From Gammaproteobacteria bacterium 53_120_T64 (GTDB taxonomy: Bacteria > Pseudomonadota > Gammaproteobacteria > Pseudomonadales > Porticoccaceae), in the NCBI GenBank assembly GCA_002162815.1, contig MAAT01000028.1, positions 62,001 through 126,000 of the forward strand: DNA of 64,000 nt, read 5' to 3'. The position numbers were made by a program, and so were the translations under genes. Within the stretch, counting starts at the first letter, position 1. Each line of letters opens with the position of its first letter. Of the stretch, positions 56,601 through 64,000 are shown piece after piece. Below the pieces are notes generated by a model. That model was not told where the DNA came from. It worked only from the letters and a program-made list of their open reading frames with translations, and did not search any database.

Positions 56601-57668
56601 ATGTCAGCCGATACCCCCCCCGAGAATAAACCCGTCGCACCCAAAAAAAGCCCCCTAGACATTAACAGTGGCCTCTGGGTATCATCGGCCTACGCCAACC
56701 TGGTATTCAATACCATGGGCCACAGTGACGAGGTTGAGGCTTGCTTTGCCCGGCACGGCATTAGCAAAGCACAGCTCGCCGACTCCTCGGAAAAAGTCGC
56801 CTTCGACCCCCTTTCCGACGCTATTTTTGAGCTCATGGAAAGCCAGAACATGCCCGACGCCGGCCTCTCCATCGGCCGACAAATTCATATTTCCAGCCAC
56901 GGCGCCATGGGCGTTGCCGTGATCAGCAGCGAGACCGTCGGCCAGGCCATTCACGATGCCGCCAAGTACTACCACACCGCCATTACCTTTTGCGACCTCG
57001 AGGTTTACTACGACAAGGACAGCGTCATTGTCGAAATCGTCGAAACCCACGGCAATCCGGAATTCCAGACAGTGGTGGTCGAGGCGATGATGCTAACCAT
57101 GCAAAACGCTCTGGAATTTGTCAGTGGCCAAAACCTGGTCTGCGCTCAAGTGGTCTTCGCCTTCCCGCCACCCGAGTATGCCGACGAATACGGCAACTTT
57201 TTTTCCGGTGAAATCAGCTTTAACGGCAACAAGCACATGATGATCTTACCCAAGGCCATCCTGGACAAGCGCTGCATTACCGCCGATGAACATATTCATC
57301 GTCTTGCCGAGGATCAGCTACAGCAAAAGATGCAGGAACTGCGCTCCAACAACCTGACCATGAGCCACGTGCTCGAGTTGATGCGCCGCCAACCCGACAA
57401 TATGCCCAGTCTCGAAGACCTCGCCAAGGTCTTTAACCTCTCATCGCGGACCATTATTCGCTACCTTCAAGCGGAAGGCACCACCTACCGCAAGCTGCGC
57501 GATAGTGTCCACAAGCAACTAGCGACCGATGCCCTGCGCAACACCGAGCACTCGATAGATGCCATTGCCCTGAACCTCGGCTATCAGGACACCACCAGTT
57601 TTCGCCGTGCCTTCAAGCGCTGGTGCGCTTGCTCACCCTCCGAATACCGCAATAAAGCCCTCGACTAA
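56601..57668 (+). CDS. AraC-family transcriptional regulator (OruR/ArgR-like)
   Basis: A 355-aa regulator with an N-terminal Arabinose_bd-type sensor domain (about 30-230) and a C-terminal pair of helix-turn-helix motifs (about 265-350: SLEDLAKVFNLSSRTIIRYLQAEGTTYRKLRD and SIDAIALNLGYQDTTSFRRAFKRW with the AraC signature SPSEYR). The ATG at 56601 is chosen over an in-frame TTG at 56589. It lies between an LLM oxidoreductase (divergent) and an SDR gene (downstream, same strand), likely targets. Inducer unknown. Confidence 0.93.
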   Translation: MSADTPPENKPVAPKKSPLDINSGLWVSSAYANLVFNTMGHSDEVEACFARHGISKAQLADSSEKVAFDPLSDAIFELMESQNMPDAGLSIGRQIHISSHGAMGVAVISSETVGQAIHDAAKYYHTAITFCDLEVYYDKDSVIVEIVETHGNPEFQTVVVEAMMLTMQNALEFVSGQNLVCAQVVFAFPPPEYADEYGNFFSGEISFNGNKHMMILPKAILDKRCITADEHIHRLAEDQLQQKMQELRSNNLTMSHVLELMRRQPDNMPSLEDLAKVFNLSSRTIIRYLQAEGTTYRKLRDSVHKQLATDALRNTEHSIDAIALNLGYQDTTSFRRAFKRWCACSPSEYRNKALD

Positions 57669-57748
57669 AGTCCCGCAAAAAACTGCTAGACTGGGCGCCG
57701 AATTTCAAGGGGCGCTTGCTCCTACCACTGCCAACGAAGGATATATTC

Positions 57749-58561
57749 ATGTCAAACATTTCTATTTCAATGGAAGGTAAAGTCGCGTTAATTACCGGCT
57801 CCGCTCGCGGCTTGGGCGCCGAAATTGCCAAAACCCTGTCACGCGCTGGCGCGACGATCATGATCACCGATATCCTTGAAGATCTTGGCCGCGCCACGGT
57901 AAAAGAAATAGAAGAGGCTGGTGGCCGTGCTGCCTTTCTACCCCACAATGTTACCAGCGAGGCCGATTGGGAGCGTGTGACCGCTGACACCGTCAAACAA
58001 TTTGGCGGCCTCGACGTAGTCATCAACAACGCTGGCATCGAAATCTGTGCCCTACTTGAAAACACCTCGCTAGAAGATTTCAAACGCGTTCTCGAGATCA
58101 ACGTTAGCGGTGTGTTCCTCGGCCTCAAGCACGCCTGTATAGCCATGAAGCCCGGCGGCATTGCCGGTAAAGGCGGCTCAATCATCAATCTATCATCGGT
58201 TGCCGGCCTGCGCGGCTACTCCGGTCTCGGCGCCTACTGTGGCAGTAAGGGTGGCGTTAAGCTACTCACCAAGGCTGCCGCCGTCGAGTTCGCCAGCTTG
58301 AAATACGGCATCCGCGTCAACTCCATTCACCCCGGCCTGATCCCCACCAATATGGGTGAGAGTGTGCTGCAGGGTTTCGTCGATGCCGGCCTCGCACCCT
58401 CCGCAGATAAAGTCAAAAGTGCCTTCGATCGCGCCACCCCCATGGGCATGATCGGCCAGCCCTCGGACATTGCCAATGCCGCGTTGTACCTGGCTAGTGA
58501 CCAGTCACCCTGGGTGACCGGTGCCGAAATCGTGGTCGACGGTGGCACCACGGCCACCTAA
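57749..58561 (+). CDS. Short-chain dehydrogenase/reductase (SDR)
   Basis: A 270-aa classical SDR with ITGSARGLGAEIA, NNAGIEICALL, Ser in LSSVAG, Tyr-Lys in YCGSK, and SDQSPWVTGAEIVVDGG at the end. The ITDILEDLG segment suggests NAD use. GAAGGA precedes the ATG at 57749; upstream in-frame codons to 57716 are spacer. Downstream of the AraC gene by 80 bp and followed by a terminator. Confidence 0.93.
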   Translation: MSNISISMEGKVALITGSARGLGAEIAKTLSRAGATIMITDILEDLGRATVKEIEEAGGRAAFLPHNVTSEADWERVTADTVKQFGGLDVVINNAGIEICALLENTSLEDFKRVLEINVSGVFLGLKHACIAMKPGGIAGKGGSIINLSSVAGLRGYSGLGAYCGSKGGVKLLTKAAAVEFASLKYGIRVNSIHPGLIPTNMGESVLQGFVDAGLAPSADKVKSAFDRATPMGMIGQPSDIANAALYLASDQSPWVTGAEIVVDGGTTAT

Positions 58562-58583
58562 ACCCTCAGCACTTCAGCTGAGT

Positions 58584-58616
58584 ATAAAAAAGCCGCGATT
58601 ATTCGCGGCTTTTTTA
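58584..58616. terminator. Bidirectional intrinsic terminator
   Basis: ATAAAAAAGCCGCGA and TCGCGGCTTTTTTAT form a perfect inverted repeat with a 4-nt TTAT loop. It separates the convergent SDR and parA genes. Confidence 0.93.
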
Positions 58617-58652
58617 TGGCTATTACCGAGTGTTGATGACTCACCCCGGCTA

Positions 58653-59318
58653 TTAACTTTGTAGTGCAGGGAGACTGCGCTGACTGTCGAGCCAGCGAAA
58701 AACCCGCGTCCAGCACTCCCGATCCAGTAATGTCCGCGCCGGGGCAAACTCAAAAATAGACAGGCCCTCCTCGGCGGCGCGAATGTAATTTTGACTGGCC
58801 CGCAACATCGCGAGGTAGGGCACTTTTTTACCACTGGGCAATTTAATCATTTCGAGATAGTCATCGAGATCCTCCGCCGCCAGGGTGTTTTCACGCACGC
58901 GATTGGCCATCGTCGCCAATTTCACCTCGGTATTGAGCACCCGACGCAACGCATTCAACTTGCCGATAAAGTGCTCGGCAGCGCGAATATCAATCGGCGA
59001 TGGCAGCACTGGAATTAAAATACTGTCGGCCCGCTGCACCAATTTCGCCAACGGGCGACCACCGATCGCCGCCGGACTGTCGATAATTAAATACTCGGTA
59101 TTTTTCGGCACGCGAACCGTGTTGTGCCATGCCGCCAAACCGCGAATACGTGGCCGATCGGCAGGGCGGGCCTCCAGCCAGGCCATACAGGAACCCTGGG
59201 GATCAAAGTCCGCCAACACCACCTTCTTGCCCTTGAGCGCGTAATACGCGGCGATATTCGTCGCCACAGTGGTTTTACCGCAGCCACCCTTGGCATTGAG
59301 GAGAAGTATCGAACGCAT
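58653..59318 (-). CDS. Orphan ParA/MinD-family ATPase
   Basis: A 221-aa P-loop ATPase with a deviant Walker A box (KGGCGKTT at residues 10-17, including the signature lysine), Walker A' VLADFDPQGS and Walker B YLIIDSPAAI. No HTH extension is present, so it resembles the small type Ib/chromosomal ParA group. No parB, parS-like repeat, minC or flagellar/chemotaxis partner is adjacent; its neighbours are dehydrogenases. AAAGG precedes the ATG at 59318. It could position a cargo such as a chemoreceptor array or enzyme compartment, but this is unsupported. Confidence 0.9.
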   Translation of the reverse strand: MRSILLLNAKGGCGKTTVATNIAAYYALKGKKVVLADFDPQGSCMAWLEARPADRPRIRGLAAWHNTVRVPKNTEYLIIDSPAAIGGRPLAKLVQRADSILIPVLPSPIDIRAAEHFIGKLNALRRVLNTEVKLATMANRVRENTLAAEDLDDYLEMIKLPSGKKVPYLAMLRASQNYIRAAEEGLSIFEFAPARTLLDRECWTRVFRWLDSQRSLPALQS

Positions 59319-59387
59319 GCAATGACCTTTTAAACGGCTAGCCCGAGCCAAGGCAATACTTCTCGCCTAGGCCCGAGCACGGTGGCA

Positions 59388-60152
59388 TTAGTGGCAGGTA
59401 TAGCCACCATCGATAATCAGCTCGGTACCGGTGACATACTTCGACTCATCCGATGCTAGATACAAAATGCCGTAACCCTGATCCTCGGGCTCCGCCATAT
59501 GACCGATAACAATCTCGTGCTGAATGCGCACTAAGTCGTCCGGGCCAAATAAATCACCGGCACTCGCCGCCATCGGCGTTTTGGTAAAACCGGGGTGCAC
59601 CGAGTTAACGCGGATATTGTATTTGTTCTCCGCACAATACAGCGCCGCCGACTTGGTAAAGAGACGTACCCCCCCCTTGCTGGCGTTGTAGGCTGCCGAG
59701 CGCGGGTCGCCGATAATACCTTCAATAGAAGATATATTGACGATACTGCCGCCACCGTTGAGCTTCATCTGCTTAATCGCGTTCTGGGTGCCCATAAACA
59801 CGGATTCCAGATTCACCGACTGAATAAAACGCCAATGGGCCAGATCGCTCTCTTCAAGATCGGTCGCAGCGCCAACACCGGCATTATTCACCAGTACATC
59901 GAGACGGCCGTATTCGGCAACCACGGCGGCGATGACTTCTGGCCAGCGGCTTTCACTGGTCACGTCCTGTTCAATAAAGATCGCGGCATAACCCTGATCG
60001 CGCAGCGTCTGCGCCGCAGCTTCACCCTCTTTAGGGCGAATATCGGTAAGCGCCACCTTGCCGCCTTCGCGGCACATTAACTCTGCCGCCGAGTAGCCGA
60101 TGCCACCGGTACCGCCGGTAATCAAACACACTTTGTCCTGTACTCTGCCCAT
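59388..60152 (-). CDS. Short-chain dehydrogenase/reductase (SDR), downstream paralogue of tandem pair
   Basis: A 254-aa SDR, TGGTGGIGYSAAEL at the cofactor site, NNAGVGAATDLEESDLAHW, Ser in NISSIEG, Tyr-Lys in YNASKGG, and a TGTELIIDGGYTCH C-terminus. The TDIRP motif after beta-2 suggests NAD. By hand count about 198 of 254 residues match its neighbour. The ATG at 60152 is preferred to one at 60158 because GGGAGGAG directly abuts the latter. It is 20 bp downstream of its paralogue. Confidence 0.93.
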   Translation of the reverse strand: MGRVQDKVCLITGGTGGIGYSAAELMCREGGKVALTDIRPKEGEAAAQTLRDQGYAAIFIEQDVTSESRWPEVIAAVVAEYGRLDVLVNNAGVGAATDLEESDLAHWRFIQSVNLESVFMGTQNAIKQMKLNGGGSIVNISSIEGIIGDPRSAAYNASKGGVRLFTKSAALYCAENKYNIRVNSVHPGFTKTPMAASAGDLFGPDDLVRIQHEIVIGHMAEPEDQGYGILYLASDESKYVTGTELIIDGGYTCH

Positions 60153-60172
60153 ATCCATCTCCTCCCTAAGTT

Positions 60173-60937
60173 TTAGTGGCAGGTAAAGCCGCCATCGATA
60201 ATCAGCTCGGTACCGGTCATATAACGCGACTCGTCAGAGGCTAAAAACAAGATGCCATAGGCCTGGTCAATGGGCTCGGCCATATAACCGATGGCGATCT
60301 CGCGATTAATACGCTCGGCATCAGCGGCTGAAAACTGATCAACCGCACCGTCAACCATCGGTGTCACGGTGAAACCGGGGTGTAGGGAGTTAACGCGAAT
60401 ATTGTATTTTTTCTCGGCACAATACAGTGCCGCCGACTTGGTAAACAGACGCACGCCACCCTTGCTGGCGTTATAGGCGCCAAAGCGTGGATCACCGACA
60501 ATGCCCTCAATGGAGGAAATATTAATGATACTGCCGCCACCGTTAAGCTTCATTTGCTTAATGGCGTTTTGAGTACCCATAAACACGGCTTCCATATTCA
60601 CCGAGTTTACAAAGCGCCAATGAGCTAGATCACTCTCTTCGAGATCGGTCTGCTCGCCCACACCGGCGTTATTCACTAGAATATCGAGACGGCCGTACTT
60701 CTCGACTACGGCGGCCACCACTTCCTTCCAGCGCGCTTCATCGGTGACGTTCTGCTCGATAAATATCGCGTCATAGCCCTGGTCACGCAGTTTTTGTGCC
60801 GAGGCCTCACCTTCAACCGGGCGCAAATCGGTGATCGCTATTTTACCGCCTTCTTTGCCGATTAACTCTGCCGTTGCATAGCCAATGCCCGCCGTACCGC
60901 CGGTAATCAATGCTACTTTGTCTTCAACCCGTCCCAT
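60173..60937 (-). CDS. Short-chain dehydrogenase/reductase (SDR), upstream paralogue of tandem pair
   Basis: A 254-aa SDR with TGGTAGIGYATAEL, NNAGVGEQTDLEESDLAHW, NISSIEG and YNASKGG, ending in DGGFTCH. Length and order equal its neighbour, with most differences in the substrate-loop region (PMVDGAVDQFSAADAERI near residue 195). The ATG at 60937 follows GGGGAG by six bases. A perfect palindrome lies 31-55 bp upstream. The pair could act on related alcohol or ketone substrates, which remain unknown. Confidence 0.93.
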   Translation of the reverse strand: MGRVEDKVALITGGTAGIGYATAELIGKEGGKIAITDLRPVEGEASAQKLRDQGYDAIFIEQNVTDEARWKEVVAAVVEKYGRLDILVNNAGVGEQTDLEESDLAHWRFVNSVNMEAVFMGTQNAIKQMKLNGGGSIINISSIEGIVGDPRFGAYNASKGGVRLFTKSAALYCAEKKYNIRVNSLHPGFTVTPMVDGAVDQFSAADAERINREIAIGYMAEPIDQAYGILFLASDESRYMTGTELIIDGGFTCH

Positions 60938-61605
60938 ATCTAACTCCCCATTTTATGGTTTTAATGTCGACGTTTACTGACTGTAAACGTCGTGTGAAAT
61001 TATTCCAACTTGATGTTTTTAAATCCCATCGGTGATCAATACCAACTGGGGTTACGCCTCGCCCTCGGCCACCCATCGCGCCATAGCAAGGGATAGATCT
61101 TGTCGCGACCGCAATGTATCACGACCGATGACACTAACGTGCCCTCTACCGCGAGCTGGCCTTTAACCCGGCATGATCTACCGGGATCGTAATTTAGCAG
61201 TTCCTGAAAAAAAGTATCACCTCGGCCAGACTCATTGCCTCTTGGCGATAGAGGCTAAAGCTCTGAACACCACAACCCTGCCCGGGGTTATGCTCTCCTA
61301 TCAGCCTCAGCCGCCCATAAATAATCAGCCTCTCCCCGCCACACGATCCGCGACACCAGAGCAAATCCACCCTGTAGGCTCGGCTCACTTTAAGAGTGTA
61401 ATGTTTGCAGGGGGAATAGCTGGCGACAGGGCCTCTACGGGGCTCAGAGCCTAGTATTGGCTACTGACCAGCGCTCAATACCCCGAGATGCATTTCAAAG
61501 TGGCCTAGGTTAAACTCATCCGATGGGCGACAACAACAATAATTCACCGACAAACCCTTTCTCCAAGCCCTGAACTTATTTAAAGGAAGTAAATAGGTAT
61601 TAGCT
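60938..61605. other. 668-bp intergenic region
   Basis: Between the tandem SDR genes and the diguanylate cyclase. It holds the 10-bp palindrome at 60968-60992, a GCCTCT/AGAGGC hairpin near 61240, and scattered short inverted repeats. An open frame at 61173-61454 has Pro/Thr-rich, non-homologous-looking sequence and no ribosome-binding site, so I do not call it. It could hold a small RNA, but no terminator with a T-run is evident. Confidence 0.6.
60968..60992. promoter_or_regulatory. Perfect palindrome, candidate operator upstream of the tandem SDR genes
   Basis: CGACGTTTAC (60968-60977), TGACT, GTAAACGTCG (60983-60992). The 10-bp arms are perfect with a 5-bp centre. It lies 31-55 bp upstream of the ATG at 60937 on the transcribed side, where an operator or -35/-10 region is expected. 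The GTTTAC-N5-GTAAAC layout resembles sites of TetR-type repressors. No regulator gene is adjacent. Confidence 0.6.
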
Positions 61606-63360
61606 GTGTGTCTAAAGGCCATATATTTTCACAAAGATAGGATATACCAAGGTGCCAAGATCGCACCTGTAACCTTGTCACGCATGTACTTTTTCGCCGC
61701 GCTACTGTTTTTATTCGCACCACTTGGACAAGCCAATATTGTCACCATCCACAGCGGCGAGGCGACGTTGCTCAATCAAAGCGGCCAGCTGTATCGCGCC
61801 GGCGAAGAAGACTTCCCCCACTCTGCCGCTGCAATCCCCAGCTTTATCGCCCAGCTCCCCTCCGTCCCAAGTATCAACTTATTCGGGGGTCACTATTGGT
61901 ATTACGTTGAATTGCGCAATAACAGTGATATTGCCACCTGGGTGATGAACCCCGGCGGCACACTGATTGAAAACGTTGAGGTTAGGCTTTACTCGGAACA
62001 CGGCCGGGTACAAGGCTTTAAAACGGGCTACACCGCCAGCCATGACTATCTGTTGCACTATGGCAAAAACCTGTCTTTAGCCCCCGGGGCTCAGGCGAAA
62101 CTACTACTGCGCATTGACAGTCCCTACTTCGCCTCTTTTCCCGATTTTGAATGGCTGTCCGCAGCGCAGTTCAAGCACCGCGTGGCCTGGGAGAATGTGC
62201 TGACACTGATCGCTTTTGGCGCTCTCCTCACCCTCGCTCTCTATAATCTCTTCATCTTTATCAGTACCCGCGACAGGGCCTATATTTACTATGCCGTTTA
62301 TCTCACCGCCTATTTTTTAGCCTGGGCATTTACCTTCCATCTTCCCGCCGAGCTCTTCCACTTACACAACCTGCAACTACACTATATCCCTTTCTTTTTA
62401 TTACCCATCTTGAACACCTTGTTCTATATGGAATTTCTGGAGCTAAAGAAACGCTTCCCGCGCCTAGCGGCCTGGAGTCGAGTCAACTACTGGTTGCCGC
62501 TGTTATTGCTACCCAGTTGTTTTATCGCCCTGCCCTATGCACATACGCTGGCCACCCTGGCCATTAGCTATTGGCTGGCCCTCGCGCTTATTAGCTCTAT
62601 TGCCTGTATGCGCAGTGGCTTTCGACCGGCGCGTTATTTCGTCTTCGCGTTTATTGCCCTGCTTGTACCGGGTATGATTATCCTGCCGGCCAACCTTGGT
62701 TTGCTTCACGATCCGATTCGAAACGCAGAGCTGTTTACCTTAATCGGTGGCACCTTCGATGCGATTCTGCTGGCGTTGGCACTGGCGGACAAGATTCGAA
62801 TTCTCTCCAATGACAAAGACCAGGCCCTACAAAGCCTGCAAAAAATGCTCACCATGACGCGCACCGATCACCTCACCGGCATCGCCAATCGCCACGCCTT
62901 TGACCAAGACTTTAACCAGCTTTTTGATTCAGCACCCCTGGAACATGATGGCTCCCAACAGGTTCTCTACCTGATTGATTTAGACGGAATGAAGCGTGTG
63001 AACGATAACCACGGGCATTTGCGTGGCGACCAGCTACTGTGCACATTTGCCGCTCACCTCAGCAAGCTGCCAATGGATGACTGCCAGGTTTACCGCATCG
63101 GCGGCGATGAGTTCACCATTGTCGCAACGATGGATAGGAAAAGTGAAATCAATGCCGCCATTGCCCGCATTGAACAGCAACTGAGTGAAAATGACTATCG
63201 AGGGGTGGGTATCAGCTACGGCATCGCCAATGCCCACGAGTGCACATCAACCCACGAGATGATCAGCCTAGCTGACCAACGCATGTATCAATACAAAACA
63301 TCACAGCGTCAAGCCAGGGCCGATGATGCACAGACTCTGACACTGGCCACCAGGCGCTGA
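61606..63360 (+). CDS. 7TMR-DISM diguanylate cyclase
   Basis: A 584-aa membrane receptor making cyclic di-GMP. A signal-like segment (about 27-43) is followed by a periplasmic beta-sandwich (7TMR-DISMED2-like, about 45-195), seven membrane helices (about 200-400), a short coiled coil and a GGDEF domain (about 425-570). The intact signature is YRIGGDEFTIV; TRTDHLTGIANRHAFD and LIDLDGMKRVNDNHGH are also visible. No RxxD inhibitory site lies five residues before GGDEF. The start is uncertain: GTG at 61606 has only a distant AAGGAAG, and an ATG at 61684 would start directly at the signal-like helix. Ligand unknown. Confidence 0.9.
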   Translation: MCLKAIYFHKDRIYQGAKIAPVTLSRMYFFAALLFLFAPLGQANIVTIHSGEATLLNQSGQLYRAGEEDFPHSAAAIPSFIAQLPSVPSINLFGGHYWYYVELRNNSDIATWVMNPGGTLIENVEVRLYSEHGRVQGFKTGYTASHDYLLHYGKNLSLAPGAQAKLLLRIDSPYFASFPDFEWLSAAQFKHRVAWENVLTLIAFGALLTLALYNLFIFISTRDRAYIYYAVYLTAYFLAWAFTFHLPAELFHLHNLQLHYIPFFLLPILNTLFYMEFLELKKRFPRLAAWSRVNYWLPLLLLPSCFIALPYAHTLATLAISYWLALALISSIACMRSGFRPARYFVFAFIALLVPGMIILPANLGLLHDPIRNAELFTLIGGTFDAILLALALADKIRILSNDKDQALQSLQKMLTMTRTDHLTGIANRHAFDQDFNQLFDSAPLEHDGSQQVLYLIDLDGMKRVNDNHGHLRGDQLLCTFAAHLSKLPMDDCQVYRIGGDEFTIVATMDRKSEINAAIARIEQQLSENDYRGVGISYGIANAHECTSTHEMISLADQRMYQYKTSQRQARADDAQTLTLATRR

Positions 63361-63397
63361 ACCCGATAAGACTCAGCGCCTCGCCGCAGCTAGTCAA

Positions 63398-64000
63398 TCA
63401 AAAGTCTGTTTCACCCTTGATGATCTTTGGATAACCAATCATTGCCCGCGAGCATTGCATGCCTGCCATCACGGCTGCCTCGACACAACCGGCATTGAGG
63501 CCGGTTTTAATCCAGTCACCGGTCATAAATAAATTATTAAAACCGGAGCCATCGGTAGCGATACGATGCTGGCTGCTATTCACCACCGACATCACATAGT
63601 GCTCGGAGGGATCAATATTGGCACGCCAGAATTGACTGTCAAAGCGCGCCTTGCCACTACCTCCGTCCGGGTCAAGCAGCCACTGCCACTTAAAATCACC
63701 GGCACTGCCGGCATAGGGCCAGAGTGCCGTTATGCGCTGATCGAGCTGCTCAAGGGCATTCTCCTTGGCCTGCTGCTTACAGCGCGCGGGAAATTCGTGG
63801 TCGGTGATAGGCGGAAAGTTATCCACCGGCATGGCACTGCAGAAATAGGAGACGTTTTGGGGCTGCTCACCGGCCGGCCAATCTTCACGACAGAGCAGTT
63901 GATCCATCGGTGCCCAGGTATCATAGGGCTCTGAAAAGCCACTCAACACAGGCTCCTGGCCCTCCGGCAGATCGCTCCAACCGAGCTCGGCGAGGTCCTT
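63398..64000 (-). CDS. FAD-dependent amine oxidase-type oxidoreductase, C-terminal part
   Basis: The visible 200 residues are the C-terminus of a large NAD(P)/FAD-dependent oxidoreductase related to the amine-oxidase/phytoene-desaturase group. The segment NNLFMTGDWIKTGLNAGCVEAAVMAGMQCSRAMIG carries the typical FAD-binding GD...G..EAAxxSG element, and HRIATDGSGFNNLF precedes it. The frame is open across the right edge: the codons at 63950-64000 continue as KDLAELGWSDLPEGQEPV, so the N-terminal FAD-binding part lies outside the window. Substrate unknown. It is convergent with the diguanylate cyclase. Confidence 0.85.
   Translation of the reverse strand, partial: KDLAELGWSDLPEGQEPVLSGFSEPYDTWAPMDQLLCREDWPAGEQPQNVSYFCSAMPVDNFPPITDHEFPARCKQQAKENALEQLDQRITALWPYAGSAGDFKWQWLLDPDGGSGKARFDSQFWRANIDPSEHYVMSVVNSSQHRIATDGSGFNNLFMTGDWIKTGLNAGCVEAAVMAGMQCSRAMIGYPKIIKGETDF

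Noticed and set aside
58653-59318. ParA as evidence of an integrated plasmid or conjugative element
   Set aside because: No ParB, integrase, relaxase, transfer genes or flanking direct repeats; bounded by ordinary dehydrogenase genes.
61173-61454. 93-codon open frame in the long intergenic region
   Set aside because: No ribosome-binding site, low-complexity Pro/Thr-rich sequence and no recognisable family.

Overview
The window reads as a chromosomal segment of a free-living, probably marine gammaproteobacterium related to the Pseudomonadales/Cellvibrionales. This rests on gene order and protein families; no rRNA or other taxonomic marker is present. Three blocks match gene orders known from Pseudomonas: algR-algZ divergent from argH; lptM-lysA-dapF-DUF484-xerC; and gatB-gatA-gatC divergent from mreB-mreC-mreD-maf-rng-yhdP-nitrilase. 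No tRNA, rRNA, insertion sequence, phage gene or CRISPR array was seen.

Layout. (1) 1-7.2 kb: two-component pair algR/algZ on the minus strand, argH on the plus strand, then a tight operon for lysine/peptidoglycan precursor synthesis (lptM, lysA, dapF) ending in DUF484 and the XerC recombinase. (2) 7.2-9.8 kb: an ammonium-sensing cluster glnK-amtB-glnK on the minus strand with a candidate sigma-54 promoter and an internal terminator. (3) 9.8-20.3 kb: comM, dodecin, a PAS-GGDEF-EAL protein, an Smr nuclease, a cardiolipin synthase, a CinA-like amidase, a glutathione transferase, a FadB-type beta-oxidation enzyme and a PA4642-like protein. (4) 20.3-34.2 kb: the amidotransferase genes gatCAB, the cell-shape genes mreBCD, maf, rng, the giant AsmA-like yhdP, a nitrilase-family amidase and a BI-1/YccA membrane protein.

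(5) 34.2-64 kb is more accessory. It holds a keto-acid cleavage enzyme, MsrB, an HDOD protein, five short-chain dehydrogenases, two luciferase-like flavin oxidoreductases, an aldehyde dehydrogenase in an operon with orphan oxidase-like membrane subunits, a class III CoA-transferase, an N-acyl-amino-acid deacylase-like amidohydrolase, an AraC regulator, an orphan ParA, a 7TMR-DISM diguanylate cyclase and the end of a FAD oxidoreductase. Housekeeping genes (cysZ, rhlB, a MATE pump, an FMN glutamate synthase-like protein) are interspersed. Two short loci look like decayed genes. The enzyme mix suggests catabolism of lipid-, terpenoid- or steroid-like carbon, but the substrate cannot be read from the sequence.

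The most interesting points are the aldehyde dehydrogenase operon with subunit III/IV-like proteins but no catalytic oxidase subunit, a perfect 10-bp palindrome upstream of a tandemly duplicated dehydrogenase pair, conserved-looking codons upstream of the first normal mreC start codon, the glnK-amtB-glnK arrangement, and a lone ParA ATPase. I found no clear, wholly new defence or mobile system.
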